The notes under the pieces: generated by a model
What the model saw: only the letters and a program-made list of their open reading frames with translations
What the model was told of the DNA's origin: nothing
Database searches by the model: none
Assembly: GCF_030678915.1 (NCBI RefSeq)
Contig: NZ_JAUUTZ010000018.1
Location: 35,478-99,477 of the forward strand
DNA: 64,000 nt
DNA from: Paracoccus wurundjeri
GTDB taxonomy: Bacteria; Pseudomonadota; Alphaproteobacteria; Rhodobacterales; Rhodobacteraceae
Direction of reading: 5' to 3'
Shown here: piece after piece, positions 33,397-43,164 of the stretch
How positions within the stretch are numbered: position 1 is the stretch's first letter
Layout of the letters: each line of letters opens with the position of its first letter
Position numbers and translations under genes: made by a program

Positions 33397-34251
33397 TCAA
33401 AGAGTGCCTTCGGACCGGTGGTCAGAATTGAACAGATTCTGCTCGTTCACGATCAGGTTGATCACCTTCCGTCGAGCATGAGGATTTATATTCAGCGCAT
33501 TGATATGCCGTATGAATTCAGTCGCCGATCCATTCAGGCGTGACATGGAGGGGGCATGTAAAGCTTGCAATGCATTCAAGCTGTCATCGCTCAGGCCCGC
33601 ATGACGAAGCAATTGCAGGCCCGGACGAAGGGGATCGGTTTCATCCTCCAGCCTGAAGCGGGTCACGCAATCGGCGCCAACCGATGCAGTCAGCCTGTCC
33701 GACAGATCCTTCCATCCGGGCAGATCAGAGGTTTCGGCCATGAAATCCTTTTCGGTCCGGGTATAGCCATCGGTCCGCACTGCCTGCGCCCAGACGCTTG
33801 GCCGCCAGGTTGACATGCGGCGCGTATAGTAAACGAAATCGACGTTGAATTCCGTGGCATGCTGCTTGACGATGGCGAGTATCAGGGGCAAGGCGGGGAA
33901 AAGCCGTGTTTCACCGCCATTTCCAGGCATCGCGCCCGCAAGATTTTCATGGCTGAGCAAGACCGGCCGGGAATCCGCGGGCAATGTTTCAAGCACATCA
34001 TCCAGCGCAACCTTCAATGTCTGCCTGGAGTCACTTGAATCGGGATGAAAGCTGAAATCAATAGCCGCACGGCCCAGCGGCCGCATCGGTGATCCTTCGG
34101 CAGGAGTGCGCACGATCAGATCACCGGCGAGTAAATCCGCATTCTGCATCAGATACCGCTGAATCGACGTGCTGCCGGTTTTCTGAACGCCGCAATGCAC
34201 GATCAGACGGCGCTTGCCTGCTGGCCCTGTCGCTTTCCGTAGTTTTGCCAT
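33397..34251 (-). CDS. Sulfotransferase-like protein of unknown function
   Basis: The 284-residue protein starts MAKLRKATGPAGKRRLIVHCG and has an HCGVQKTGSTSIQRYLMQN segment, the 5'-phosphosulfate binding loop form (xxKTGSTS) seen in PAPS-dependent sulfotransferases. A Leu/His/Glu segment PVLLSHENLAGA and the YYTRRMSTWRPSVWAQAV helix also fit that fold. The acceptor is unknown and there is no signal peptide. It lies 12 bases upstream of sdhB and 5 bases after a lipoprotein gene, inside the sdh cluster. I am fairly sure of the fold, not of activity. Confidence 0.62.
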   Translation of the reverse strand: MAKLRKATGPAGKRRLIVHCGVQKTGSTSIQRYLMQNADLLAGDLIVRTPAEGSPMRPLGRAAIDFSFHPDSSDSRQTLKVALDDVLETLPADSRPVLLSHENLAGAMPGNGGETRLFPALPLILAIVKQHATEFNVDFVYYTRRMSTWRPSVWAQAVRTDGYTRTEKDFMAETSDLPGWKDLSDRLTASVGADCVTRFRLEDETDPLRPGLQLLRHAGLSDDSLNALQALHAPSMSRLNGSATEFIRHINALNINPHARRKVINLIVNEQNLFNSDHRSEGTL

Positions 34252-34256
34252 ATTTC

Positions 34257-34580
34257 CTATCCGCGCCAGCCCGGCTGATCGGCCAGTGATCGTGTCGGAA
34301 GTTGGCCGGATTTGCGCGATACACAACGGTTGAACACATCCGAAGGGTCACGGCCCATTATATAATCCGACGAAACCTCCAGTTCGACACGGCCAAGGGC
34401 ACGGGTTCCCCCGCCCCCGCCGCCGATGGCGCCAATAGCGACTTCACCGCGTGGCCGGCTGGCGAGTTCGGCGGAACGCATGCAGCTTCTCTCTGCCTGT
34501 TCGACAGGAACGGGGCCGCATGCGGACAGCCCTGCCGCAAGCAGGAGCATCAATCCGCATGCGTGTCGCCCCGGTATCAT
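34257..34580 (-). CDS. Small lipoprotein between sdhA and sdhB
   Basis: The 107-residue protein has a lipoprotein signal, MLLLAAGLSAC, with the lipidated Cys at about residue 22 (counted from the ATG at 34580). The rest contains a Gly run (AIGAIGGGGGG) and two further Cys (SCMRS and NRCVSR), which could form a disulfide. Its ATG shares a base with the stop of the previous gene (TGATG). No known domain is visible. Confidence 0.7.
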   Translation of the reverse strand: MIPGRHACGLMLLLAAGLSACGPVPVEQAERSCMRSAELASRPRGEVAIGAIGGGGGGTRALGRVELEVSSDYIMGRDPSDVFNRCVSRKSGQLPTRSLADQPGWRG

Positions 34581-34945
34581 CAGGCCGTTTGCGCCGCGCT
34601 CGAGATACATTGCGTGGTCTCGGGACGCGATACGATCGACGCAACGCTGTTTGCCGTTCCACCGGCCCCGGCACGCGACGCCTGTGCAATATCGATCAAT
34701 TCAGCGGTGGTCGCGTTATTGACGACGCAATCGGTATAGGGTGCTACATTTGCGCCGGGCAGGCGTTTTTCCATCTCGGAATTGATGACGTTGCGCGCAA
34801 TCTGCCGCGAGGCGGCGTCAAGCGTGGTGGGCGTCGCCGGAGTTGCGGGGGACGTCGGAGTGGTTCCAGGCATCGGAGTCGTCACCGCACAGCCAGCAAG
34901 GACAAGCGCAGCAACACCAATTCCGGTAAAAGACATGAAACGCAT
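34580..34945 (-). CDS. Small lipoprotein directly after sdhA
   Basis: The 121-residue protein has the lipobox LVLAGC at about residue 19 after a short signal ([14 protein letters not shown]). A Thr/Pro-rich spacer is followed by a small folded part with two Cys (YTDCVVNN and TTQCISS). Its start overlaps the sdhA stop (TGATG), so it is translated with complex II. It may be a paralogue of the next lipoprotein in design (lipobox plus a Cys pair) but I see no clear sequence similarity. Function unknown. Confidence 0.72.
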   Translation of the reverse strand: MRFMSFTGIGVAALVLAGCAVTTPMPGTTPTSPATPATPTTLDAASRQIARNVINSEMEKRLPGANVAPYTDCVVNNATTAELIDIAQASRAGAGGTANSVASIVSRPETTQCISSAAQTA

Positions 34946-36747
34946 CAGTAAACCCTTTTCTTTGGAGCAATCTTTTTCAGGTTGATCCCGCCTTCCTCTT
35001 CCTTGGTCAAAGGCTCCAGATGGACGGGGCGATATGCTAGTTTAACCTTGTTTCCATCGACCCATGCAAGAGAATGCTTGCGCCAATTGGCGTCATCCCG
35101 CTCGGGATAATCCTCATGTGCATGGGCGCCACGGCTTTCTTTGCGCGCCTCGGCCCCGTGGATCGTGGCAAGCGCATTCGGCATCAGATTGGTCAGTTCA
35201 AGCGTTTCCATCAGATCCGTGTTCCAGATCAGGCCCCGGTCAGTGACATGCAGATCGTCGAGTTTGGCGGCGATTCCAGTCATTTTTTCAACGCCTTCGG
35301 CAAGTGTCTTATCGGTACGGAACACCGCCGCATCGGCCTGCATGGTCCGCTGCATCTCATCGCGCAGCGCGGCGGTCGGCACCGCGCCAGAGGCGTTGCG
35401 GATCGCGTCAAAACGGTCAAGCGCCTTGCCCACCTGTTCGTCATTCATTGCCGGAATTGCCGATTCCCGGTCGACCACCTGTCCGGCGCGGATCGCCGCG
35501 GCGCGGCCGAACACAACCAGATCGATCAGCGAGTTCGAACCAAGCCGGTTCGCGCCATGCACCGAGGCGCATCCCGCTTCGCCCACGGCCATCAGGCCGG
35601 GGAAGATCGCATCCGGATCGGATTCGGTCGGGTTCAGAACCTCGCCCCAGTAATTGGTGGGGACACCACCCATATTGTAATGCACCGTCGGCAAAACCGG
35701 GATCGGTGCGCGGGTCAGGTCGACGCCGGCGAAAATCTTTGCCGATTCGCTAATGCCGGGTAGCCGTTCGGCCAGGGTTTCAGGCGGCAGATGCATCAGG
35801 TTCAGGAAGATATGGTCTTTTTGGTCCCCGACGCCTCGGCCCTCGCGAATCTCCAGCGTCATGCAGCGGCTGACGACATCACGCGATGCCAGATCCTTGT
35901 AGGTGGGCGCGTAACGCTCCATGAAGCGCTCACCCTCGCTATTGGTCAGGTAACCGCCTTCGCCCCGCGCGCCTTCGGTGATCAGGCAGCCCGAGCCATA
36001 GATGCCGGTCGGATGGAACTGTACGAATTCCATGTCCTGCAAGGGCAACCCGGCCCGTGCCACCATTCCGCCACCGTCGCCGGTGCAGGTATGCGCGGAT
36101 GTCGCACTGAAATAGGCGCGGCCATAACCGCCCGTCGCCAGCACCACCATCTTGGCATTGAAGACATGGATGGTTCCGTCATCCAGCCGCCAGCAGATCA
36201 CGCCGGTACAATGGCCATCGGTAATGATCAGATCAAGCGCGAAATACTCGATGAAAAACTCGGCATTATGCTTCAGCGACTGGCCGTAAAGCGTGTGCAG
36301 GATGGCGTGGCCGGTCCGGTCGGCGGCGGCGCAGGTGCGCTGTACCGGGGGACCTTCACCGAATTCGGTCGTGTGGCCGCCAAAGGGACGCTGATAGATC
36401 TTGCCTTCCTCGGTGCGCGAGAACGGCACGCCGTAATGGTCGAGTTCGTAAACCGCCTTCGGGGCTTCCCGCGCAAGATATTCCATCGCGTCGGTATCGC
36501 CCAGCCAGTCACTGCCCTTGACCGTGTCATACATATGCCACTGCCAGTTGTCCGGCCCCATATTGGACAGCGATGCGGCGATACCACCCTGTGCGGCCAC
36601 CGTATGCGAGCGGGTCGGGAAGACCTTGGTCACGCAGGCCGTGCGCAGCCCCTGTTCGGCCATGCCAAGCGTCGCGCGCAACCCGGCGCCGCCCGCGCCA
36701 ACCACGACCACGTCATATTCATGCGTCTGAATTTCGTATGCAGTCAT
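34945..36747 (-). CDS. sdhA: Succinate dehydrogenase flavoprotein subunit
   Basis: SdhA oxidises succinate to fumarate with covalently bound FAD. The 600-residue protein has [16 protein letters not shown] for FAD, the His-containing flavin-attachment segment [18 protein letters not shown], the [22 protein letters not shown] active-site region, and [23 protein letters not shown]. It lies 8 bases after sdhD. The stop overlaps the start of a lipoprotein gene. Confidence 0.98.
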   Translation of the reverse strand: MTAYEIQTHEYDVVVVGAGGAGLRATLGMAEQGLRTACVTKVFPTRSHTVAAQGGIAASLSNMGPDNWQWHMYDTVKGSDWLGDTDAMEYLAREAPKAVYELDHYGVPFSRTEEGKIYQRPFGGHTTEFGEGPPVQRTCAAADRTGHAILHTLYGQSLKHNAEFFIEYFALDLIITDGHCTGVICWRLDDGTIHVFNAKMVVLATGGYGRAYFSATSAHTCTGDGGGMVARAGLPLQDMEFVQFHPTGIYGSGCLITEGARGEGGYLTNSEGERFMERYAPTYKDLASRDVVSRCMTLEIREGRGVGDQKDHIFLNLMHLPPETLAERLPGISESAKIFAGVDLTRAPIPVLPTVHYNMGGVPTNYWGEVLNPTESDPDAIFPGLMAVGEAGCASVHGANRLGSNSLIDLVVFGRAAAIRAGQVVDRESAIPAMNDEQVGKALDRFDAIRNASGAVPTAALRDEMQRTMQADAAVFRTDKTLAEGVEKMTGIAAKLDDLHVTDRGLIWNTDLMETLELTNLMPNALATIHGAEARKESRGAHAHEDYPERDDANWRKHSLAWVDGNKVKLAYRPVHLEPLTKEEEGGINLKKIAPKKRVY

Positions 36748-36755
36748 GATTTCCC

Positions 36756-37142
36756 TCAGTTCCCGATCGAGACAAGCGCCATCTTCGCAAGGGCAAAGAT
36801 GGCCGCCGCGATAACGGCCCAGCCGAAGATCACGGAAAAGATGATCGCCGCCTTGCGCGCGGCATGCTGGAAATAATCGTCAATCATGATCCGGGTACCT
36901 TTTATGAAATGGACCATCCCCACCACGACGAACAGCGCCGTGATAATACCCGGCCACGGACGCCCGAAATGCGCGATCACCTCGTCGCGCGGCAGGCCAA
37001 GCGCCGAGCCGACGGTGATCAGGAACAGCGGGGTCAGGATAAGCAGCGCCCATGCACTGACTGTCATGGCCCAATGATCAGAGGTGCCGGAATGGGCCGA
37101 TCCCAGCCCCATGGCGGCCTTGCGGGGGGTGATGTAACGCAT
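36756..37142 (-). CDS. sdhD: Succinate dehydrogenase membrane anchor subunit
   Basis: The 128-residue protein has three membrane helices (about 26-48, 62-82, 96-118) and anchors complex II in the inner membrane, contributing to heme and quinone binding. The [17 protein letters not shown] segment holds the His and the Asp-Tyr of the quinone region as in other SdhD proteins. It lies 11 bases after sdhC. Confidence 0.9.
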   Translation of the reverse strand: MRYITPRKAAMGLGSAHSGTSDHWAMTVSAWALLILTPLFLITVGSALGLPRDEVIAHFGRPWPGIITALFVVVGMVHFIKGTRIMIDDYFQHAARKAAIIFSVIFGWAVIAAAIFALAKMALVSIGN

Positions 37143-37153
37143 CCTCTCCCTCC

Positions 37154-37543
37154 TTAAATGAAGAAAATCAACAGGGTTAACAGAGTCAGCACGCCCGAGC
37201 CGATGACAATCGCCCAGGACGCTTTCCGGGCCATGTCCAGTTCAAGCAGATGGCCCGCGTCATAGAACAAATGCCGGATTCCGGCGAGCGTGTGATACCA
37301 TAGCGCCCAGACCGACCCGAGCATGATCAGAAAGCCCAGCCAAGAGGTCATGACCCAGTTCGCCACCGCAAAGGCGCCTTCTCCGCTAATGGCGGCGACC
37401 AGCCACCAGACCAGAAGCAGGATACCGGCAACCAATGCATGCCCGGTCACCCGCGTCAAAATCGAGGTCACCGCCATGATCGGCAATTTGTAGACCTGAA
37501 GATGCGGAGATAGCGGCCTGTTACCTCGGTTCACATCGGCCAT
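37154..37543 (-). CDS. sdhC: Succinate dehydrogenase cytochrome b556 subunit
   Basis: The 129-residue protein has three membrane helices and the family motifs RPLSPHLQVYKLPIMAVTSI with SILTRVTGHAL near the quinone site, and HTLAGIRHLFYDAG with the likely heme ligand His. The start at 37543 has GAGGAGG about 8 bases upstream; a longer in-frame reading is not supported by homology. It is the first gene of the sdh unit and lies about 150 bases downstream of the tandem GTGATCAC operators. Confidence 0.93.
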   Translation of the reverse strand: MADVNRGNRPLSPHLQVYKLPIMAVTSILTRVTGHALVAGILLLVWWLVAAISGEGAFAVANWVMTSWLGFLIMLGSVWALWYHTLAGIRHLFYDAGHLLELDMARKASWAIVIGSGVLTLLTLLIFFI

Positions 37544-37695
37544 GATACGGGCCTCCTCTGTCGGTTCGAACTTGTCCCGTCGCAGGCGCTTGGCTGGCCG
37601 CTCGGGCTGGCAATTGGCAATGTGTCTGGCTTCTTTCTTGCCATCTGTCACCTGCATATGCCAGCCCTTGGTCCTAATTTTAACGGAATTTGCGC

Positions 37696-37730
37696 TTTGT
37701 GATCACACAATGCCGCTGCGTGATCACAAC
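37696..37730. promoter_or_regulatory. Tandem GTGATCAC operators upstream of sdhC
   Basis: Two perfect GTGATCAC palindromes at 37699-37706 and 37720-37727 are exactly 21 bp apart, two helical turns, and the pair is flanked by TTT/AA, so the whole is an inverted repeat. The same pair with the same 21-bp spacing lies upstream of sucC. The short spacer-free TGTGATCACA form suggests a GntR-type regulator; identity is inferred. Confidence 0.65.
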
Positions 37731-37787
37731 ATCGCTTCCCAAGCTATTCTGTCAGCATATTCATCGGATAGAAGCAAAGACGGCGAC

Positions 37788-38822
37788 TCAGCGCGGCATC
37801 AAGACCCAGTAATCCAGATCCAGCAGCACCTCGGGCAGATACTTCCCGTCCTCACCTCTCAGGACGAAACCGCTACTGTCGCCCTTGGTCGCCACAAGCC
37901 GCAGCCGGACCGCGCCGACGCCCGGTGCGGATGTTTCGGACTTGTCCAGAACCTCGGACCACGCACGAACCGTATCCCCCGCGAAACAGGGATTGGCATG
38001 AGCGCCGCCATTCAACGCGACCATCATCTGGGCATTCGCCAACCCGTTGAAACTCAGCGTGCGCGCCATGCTGATGACATGGCCGCCATAGATCAGCCTT
38101 TTGCCGTCCTCGCGATTGGTCGCGTCGAAATGGACCTTGGCTGTATTCTGCCACAGGCGTGTGGCCAGCATATGCTCGGCCTCTTCGATGGTCACACCGT
38201 CGACATGATCGATCTTCTCGCCGATTTCATAATCAGCATATCTGTGATTTTCTCCGGCAAGATCAAAATCATATCTGGTGAAATCCAAACCATCCGGAAC
38301 GACCAGACCGGCAGGCTCGACGGCTTTCGAAAGCTTTGGCACCACTGTCTCTCGGGCCGGTGCGGCAATGTCGCGTTTGCGCACCATCACCCAGCGGACA
38401 TATTCCAGCACCGCCTCGCCCGACTGGTTCAGCCCGCGTGTGCGCACCCAGACCACACCGGATTTGCCGTTCGAGTTCTGTTTCAGGCCGATCACCTCGG
38501 ATTCCGAGAGGATCGTATCGCCTGGCCAGACGGGCCGCAGCCAGCGCCCCTCTGCATAGCCCAGATTGGCGATGGCATTCAGACTGATATCCGGGACCGT
38601 CTTGCCGAAAACGATGTGAAAGGTGATCAGGTCGTCAAGCGGCGCAGCGGAAAGCCCGCAAGCCCGTGCGAATTCATCCGAAGAGGCAAGCGCATGCCGC
38701 GCCGGATAAAGCGCATGATACAGCGCCCGTTCGCCGCCCGAGACCGTGCGCGGAACGGCGTGGCGGATCACCTGACCAAGCTGATAATCTTCAAAAAAAC
38801 GGCCCGGATTTGTCTTTGTCAT
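37788..38822 (-). CDS. mch: Mesaconyl-CoA hydratase (MaoC family)
   Basis: Mch hydrates mesaconyl-C1-CoA to beta-methylmalyl-CoA in the ethylmalonyl-CoA pathway of acetate assimilation. The 344-residue protein has two MaoC-like hot-dog halves: the first with GRFFEDYQLGQVIRHAVPRT and the second with HRYADYEIGEKIDHVDGVTIEEAEHM. Length and layout match the Rhodobacter enzyme. Its ATG overlaps the stop of the DUF1737 gene. The neighbouring mcl2 supports the assignment; an older annotation might read it as a generic MaoC dehydratase. Confidence 0.88.
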   Translation of the reverse strand: MTKTNPGRFFEDYQLGQVIRHAVPRTVSGGERALYHALYPARHALASSDEFARACGLSAAPLDDLITFHIVFGKTVPDISLNAIANLGYAEGRWLRPVWPGDTILSESEVIGLKQNSNGKSGVVWVRTRGLNQSGEAVLEYVRWVMVRKRDIAAPARETVVPKLSKAVEPAGLVVPDGLDFTRYDFDLAGENHRYADYEIGEKIDHVDGVTIEEAEHMLATRLWQNTAKVHFDATNREDGKRLIYGGHVISMARTLSFNGLANAQMMVALNGGAHANPCFAGDTVRAWSEVLDKSETSAPGVGAVRLRLVATKGDSSGFVLRGEDGKYLPEVLLDLDYWVLMPR

Positions 38823-39025
38823 TGCTGTCCCAGTTTCATTTCGGGGTGATATTCGGCCTCGATTTCCTTGGTGACGGCCTGAGCGCAGCGCATCACGCCC
38901 CGCCCTGCATCGAAAGAGATCGAAGGGCTGCCGTGCAATTGCCAACCCCCGGCCAAAGCCGCACTGACCTTGTGGCAAAAAGCCGACGTATCGTCTTCGG
39001 TCAGCAAGCGGTAGATCCTGCTCAT
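38819..39025 (-). CDS. DUF1737 protein
   Basis: The 68-residue protein (SRIYRLLTEDDTSAFCHKVS, then GGWQLHGSPSISFD) matches the small DUF1737 family, which has a beta-alpha-beta core and a GW-x-L-x-G motif. Function unknown. GGAGG lies 7 bases before the ATG at 39025, inside the end of the nnrU-like gene. Its stop overlaps the mch start. Confidence 0.78.
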   Translation of the reverse strand: MSRIYRLLTEDDTSAFCHKVSAALAGGWQLHGSPSISFDAGRGVMRCAQAVTKEIEAEYHPEMKLGQQ

Positions 39026-39026
39026 A

Positions 39027-39575
39027 TCAACCTCCATAGGGCTGGGGTCCAATCCAGCCGTGAATGATCGCGACGACGGCCATCACGACGATTGCACCGA
39101 CAACGGCCATGATTTCCTTGCGAACCGGAAAGGGTCCGGTATTGGGCACCCATTCCGAGGCGCGGTTGATGACCGCAATTTCAGCAAGCGCCCAAAGCAG
39201 CAGCCCGCCGAACAGGATGAAAGACGGCAAATCACCATTCACCAGCAAATGCGCCGCCGCCCAAAGCGAGAATCCGACGAGTTGCGGGTGTCGTATATAT
39301 GCGGTGACGCGTGTTTTCATGCCCGCTGCGGCAAACAGGTAGAAGGCGACCAGAACCATCAGGTTGTTGATCCCCACCAATGCCGCGCTGCGGCCCCACC
39401 AATAGGGCCCGTCCGAAAGCTTATAGCCCCAGACCATCAGGATCACCGACAGAAATAGCAGGCCGGCGATCAGCCCCCTGCCCCTTTTGCCCATGGCGGT
39501 TCGTTGTTCGGGGGCAAGGCGTGGGAACAGATGTGCGCCCCAGAACAGGGCTACGCCAAGAATCAGGATCAGCAT
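39027..39575 (-). CDS. NnrU family membrane protein
   Basis: The 182-residue protein has about five membrane helices and the family features ALFWGAHLFPRLAP at the start and AYIRHPQLVGFSLWAAAHLLVNGD in the middle. NnrU is named from nitrogen-oxide gene clusters in Rhodobacter, but relatives occur far from denitrification genes and are related to isoprenylcysteine methyltransferase-type membrane proteins. Its role here is unknown. It lies one base before the DUF1737 start and 42 bases after mcl2. Confidence 0.82.
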   Translation of the reverse strand: MLILILGVALFWGAHLFPRLAPEQRTAMGKRGRGLIAGLLFLSVILMVWGYKLSDGPYWWGRSAALVGINNLMVLVAFYLFAAAGMKTRVTAYIRHPQLVGFSLWAAAHLLVNGDLPSFILFGGLLLWALAEIAVINRASEWVPNTGPFPVRKEIMAVVGAIVVMAVVAIIHGWIGPQPYGG

Positions 39576-39617
39576 CTGGCTTCCTTTCGCTGGATGTAAA
39601 TCCCATTCACTTTGTCA

Positions 39618-40472
39618 TCATCCCGCCATGGCTGCAATCGCCTCGGCGCGGTCAAGCGTCTTGCGGGCGGTTTCGACATGCAGGTTCTCGACGATCTTGC
39701 CATCAACGACGGCCACGGCCTTGCCTTCGGTCAAAGCCTGCTCGAATCCTTCGATCTGGCGGCGGGCGAGATCGATTTCCTCGGCTGTCGGGGCAAATGA
39801 ATCATTTGCGATGGCCAGTTGGGCTGGATGGATCAGGGTCTTGCCGTCGAAGCCCATATCGCGGCCCTGCTCGCATTCGAAGCGTAGACCGTCTTCATCC
39901 TGAATGGCATTGAAAACACCGTCCAGAATAATCCGGCCATGTGCCTTCGCCGCCAGCAGGCAAAGCCCCAGCCCTGCCTGCATCGGAAGGCGGTCGGCGC
40001 GGAAGCGGCTGCCGGTTTCCTTCGCCAGATCATTGGTGCCCATGACCATCCCTTCCAGTCGTGGATGCGTCGCGATATCGGAGGCGTTCAACATGCCCAG
40101 AGGCGTTTCCATCATCGCCCAAAGCGGCATGTCCGGAATAATCTCTGCCACCCGATCCAGATCTGCGGTTCCGTTGACCTTGGGAATCAGCACCGCATGG
40201 ATCTTTCCCGCCAGCGGCCCGGCGCAAAGCCGCATATCCTCGGATCCCCATTCCGTATCCAGACCGTTAATGCGCAAAATCAGCAGGCGCGGACCGTAAT
40301 CATTCGCTTCAAGCGCGGCGACCAGTTGTTCTCTGGCGGCGATTTTCGCGGCGGGCGCGACCGCGTCCTCAAGATCGAAGATGATCGCGTCAGCGGGCAA
40401 TTGCTGCGCTTTCTCCATTGCCCGGGGATTCGCCGCAGGCATGTAAAGAACGGAACGGTAAGCACGAGCCAT
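39618..40472 (-). CDS. mcl2: (3S)-malyl-CoA thioesterase / HpcH-HpaI (CitE-like) family
   Basis: The 284-residue protein has the CitE-like barrel motifs RSVLYMPAANPRAMEKA, IIFDLEDAVAP with the metal-binding Asp/Glu, MMETPLGMLNASDIA and GKTLIHPAQLAIAND. In Rhodobacter, Mcl2 hydrolyses (3S)-malyl-CoA to malate, while the longer Mcl1 is the lyase. This length and the nearness of mch and mdh favour Mcl2. The malate it makes would feed the neighbouring mdh. The ATG at 40472 is chosen because MARAYRSVLYMPA is the usual beginning; upstream in-frame sequence is not conserved in kind. Confidence 0.83.
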   Translation of the reverse strand: MARAYRSVLYMPAANPRAMEKAQQLPADAIIFDLEDAVAPAAKIAAREQLVAALEANDYGPRLLILRINGLDTEWGSEDMRLCAGPLAGKIHAVLIPKVNGTADLDRVAEIIPDMPLWAMMETPLGMLNASDIATHPRLEGMVMGTNDLAKETGSRFRADRLPMQAGLGLCLLAAKAHGRIILDGVFNAIQDEDGLRFECEQGRDMGFDGKTLIHPAQLAIANDSFAPTAEEIDLARRQIEGFEQALTEGKAVAVVDGKIVENLHVETARKTLDRAEAIAAMAG

Positions 40473-41720
<1,248 letters not shown>

Positions 41721-41742
41721 CGCGCGGCCTTGCGCAATTCGG

Positions 41743-41770
41743 AACGGCACGCCACGATCGACGTGCCGTT
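41743..41770 (+). terminator. Rho-independent terminator of mdh
   Basis: AACGGCACG pairs with CGTGCCGTT around a 10-base loop and is followed by TTC after four Ts in total. It lies 22 bases after the mdh stop and 20 before the next start. Confidence 0.78.
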
Positions 41771-41790
41771 TTCATTTGCGAGATCATGTC

Positions 41791-42969
41791 ATGCGCCGCA
41801 TCCTTGCCGTATTATTACTATCTGCCATGCCCGCCTTTGCGGATGATACGACGACCAGCGGCCTGATCGCCGAACAAGGTTTGGCGGCCACCATGGCGGA
41901 ACTTGAATCCGCGCCTGTATCGGCGGATCGGAACATGGCGCTTGCCGCGGTGCGATTTCTGGCGGGGATCGAAAAAGCCTATCAGGAACGTTGGCGGATC
42001 GGGGCGACATCTTCGATCTTTCCTGCTCCGGTGTTGGGCACGGAGCTGGAGCCACCGAACCCGTCGCCCGAGCCGATGCAGCCGGATTTCCTGAACCGGA
42101 TTGCGGATGAGATCGTCAACGCGATGCGTTCGACCCGCGACGTGCTGCCCGAGGCAGAGGGTGCCCTTATCCTTCGCCTGCCGGATTTGTGGTTCGATGT
42201 CGACGGGAGTGGCGATCGCGGCCCGTCCGAAGGTCTGTTTGAACTCGTGATGATCCCTATGCCCGAGGGTGTCGACGGCGAGGTTCGCTTCGATGCGGCC
42301 GATAGCGAATGGCTGCGTGCCTACACACATCTGATCGAAGCTGTATGCACACTGCTGCTGGCATTCGATCCCGAGCCGGCATTGGCACAGAATATCGAAC
42401 TGGCCGAAGCATTGCATCAGCAATTCTCGACGCCCTCGGGCGATGGGGCCGGTGAGTACATGTCACCCGACGCCATGGAGCTTGGCCCGATCGTGGACAT
42501 GGTCGCGGTGGTGATTCACACCCTGCGCAATCAGCCCGAAAAGGCAAAAATCGAGGAAGCGCAGCAACATCTTGTCCGGATGATTGAAGCCAACCGGAAT
42601 TTCTGGGCCAAGGCCGCCGAAGAGACCGATAATTCCCGCGAATGGATCCCGAATGACAATCAGCAGGCCGCGCTTGGCTTTGACGTTCCCAAGGGCGCCG
42701 GTCAGGCATGGCTGGCGGTGCTGGACGATGCCGAGTTGGTGCTGCGGGGTGAAAGGCTCATCCCGTTCTGGCGGTTCGCGCCCGGTTACGGGATCGATCT
42801 GCAAAAGTGGATTGACGATCCGAAACCGGTGGATCTGGTTTCCTGGATTCAGGGCAGCGCCGCCCTGCCCTATACGCGCCCGGGCGAGATGGTGGATCGC
42901 GGCTCCTGGGAAGATTTCACGGAAATGTTCAGCGGGCGCGCCGGGCTGTACATGGTTCTTTTCAACTGA
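41791..42969 (+). CDS. Exported protein of unknown function between mdh and sucC
   Basis: The 392-residue protein has a signal peptide (MRRILAVLLLSAMPAFA, cleaved before DDTTTS). The mature protein is acidic, with no repeats or obvious catalytic motif; segments such as GALILRLPDLWFDVDGSGDRGPSEG and FWRFAPGYGIDLQKWIDDP look like parts of a soluble fold. The ribosome site is weak. The gene keeps a normal reading frame with codon use like its neighbours, so it is a real gene. I do not recognise the family, and its position inside the TCA block gives no clear function. Confidence 0.78.
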   Translation: MRRILAVLLLSAMPAFADDTTTSGLIAEQGLAATMAELESAPVSADRNMALAAVRFLAGIEKAYQERWRIGATSSIFPAPVLGTELEPPNPSPEPMQPDFLNRIADEIVNAMRSTRDVLPEAEGALILRLPDLWFDVDGSGDRGPSEGLFELVMIPMPEGVDGEVRFDAADSEWLRAYTHLIEAVCTLLLAFDPEPALAQNIELAEALHQQFSTPSGDGAGEYMSPDAMELGPIVDMVAVVIHTLRNQPEKAKIEEAQQHLVRMIEANRNFWAKAAEETDNSREWIPNDNQQAALGFDVPKGAGQAWLAVLDDAELVLRGERLIPFWRFAPGYGIDLQKWIDDPKPVDLVSWIQGSAALPYTRPGEMVDRGSWEDFTEMFSGRAGLYMVLFN

Positions 42970-43020
42970 TTGCCCCGACGGCTCGAACCGCGGGCCCGCT
43001 GAAAAGATGCATTTTCAAAA

Positions 43021-43056
43021 TTTGTGATCACACGCATTCAACCGGTGATCACAAAA
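43021..43056. promoter_or_regulatory. Tandem GTGATCAC operators upstream of sucC
   Basis: GTGATCAC occurs at 43024-43031 and 43045-43052, 21 bp apart, with outer TTT and AAAA. The pair matches the one upstream of sdhC in sequence and spacing. A possible -35 TTCAAC (43037) and -10 TGATAT (43061) overlap the second box, consistent with repression. It lies about 110 bases before the sucC start. Confidence 0.65.
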
Positions 43057-43164
43057 GCGATGATATATGCAGTTTTACCCATTTTTCCCAGAAAAACGGT
43101 TCATCCGGCAGGAAAGCTGTGTCAAGACTTGCCGCAACTCTGCTGAACCGACAAGGGGGTCGCA

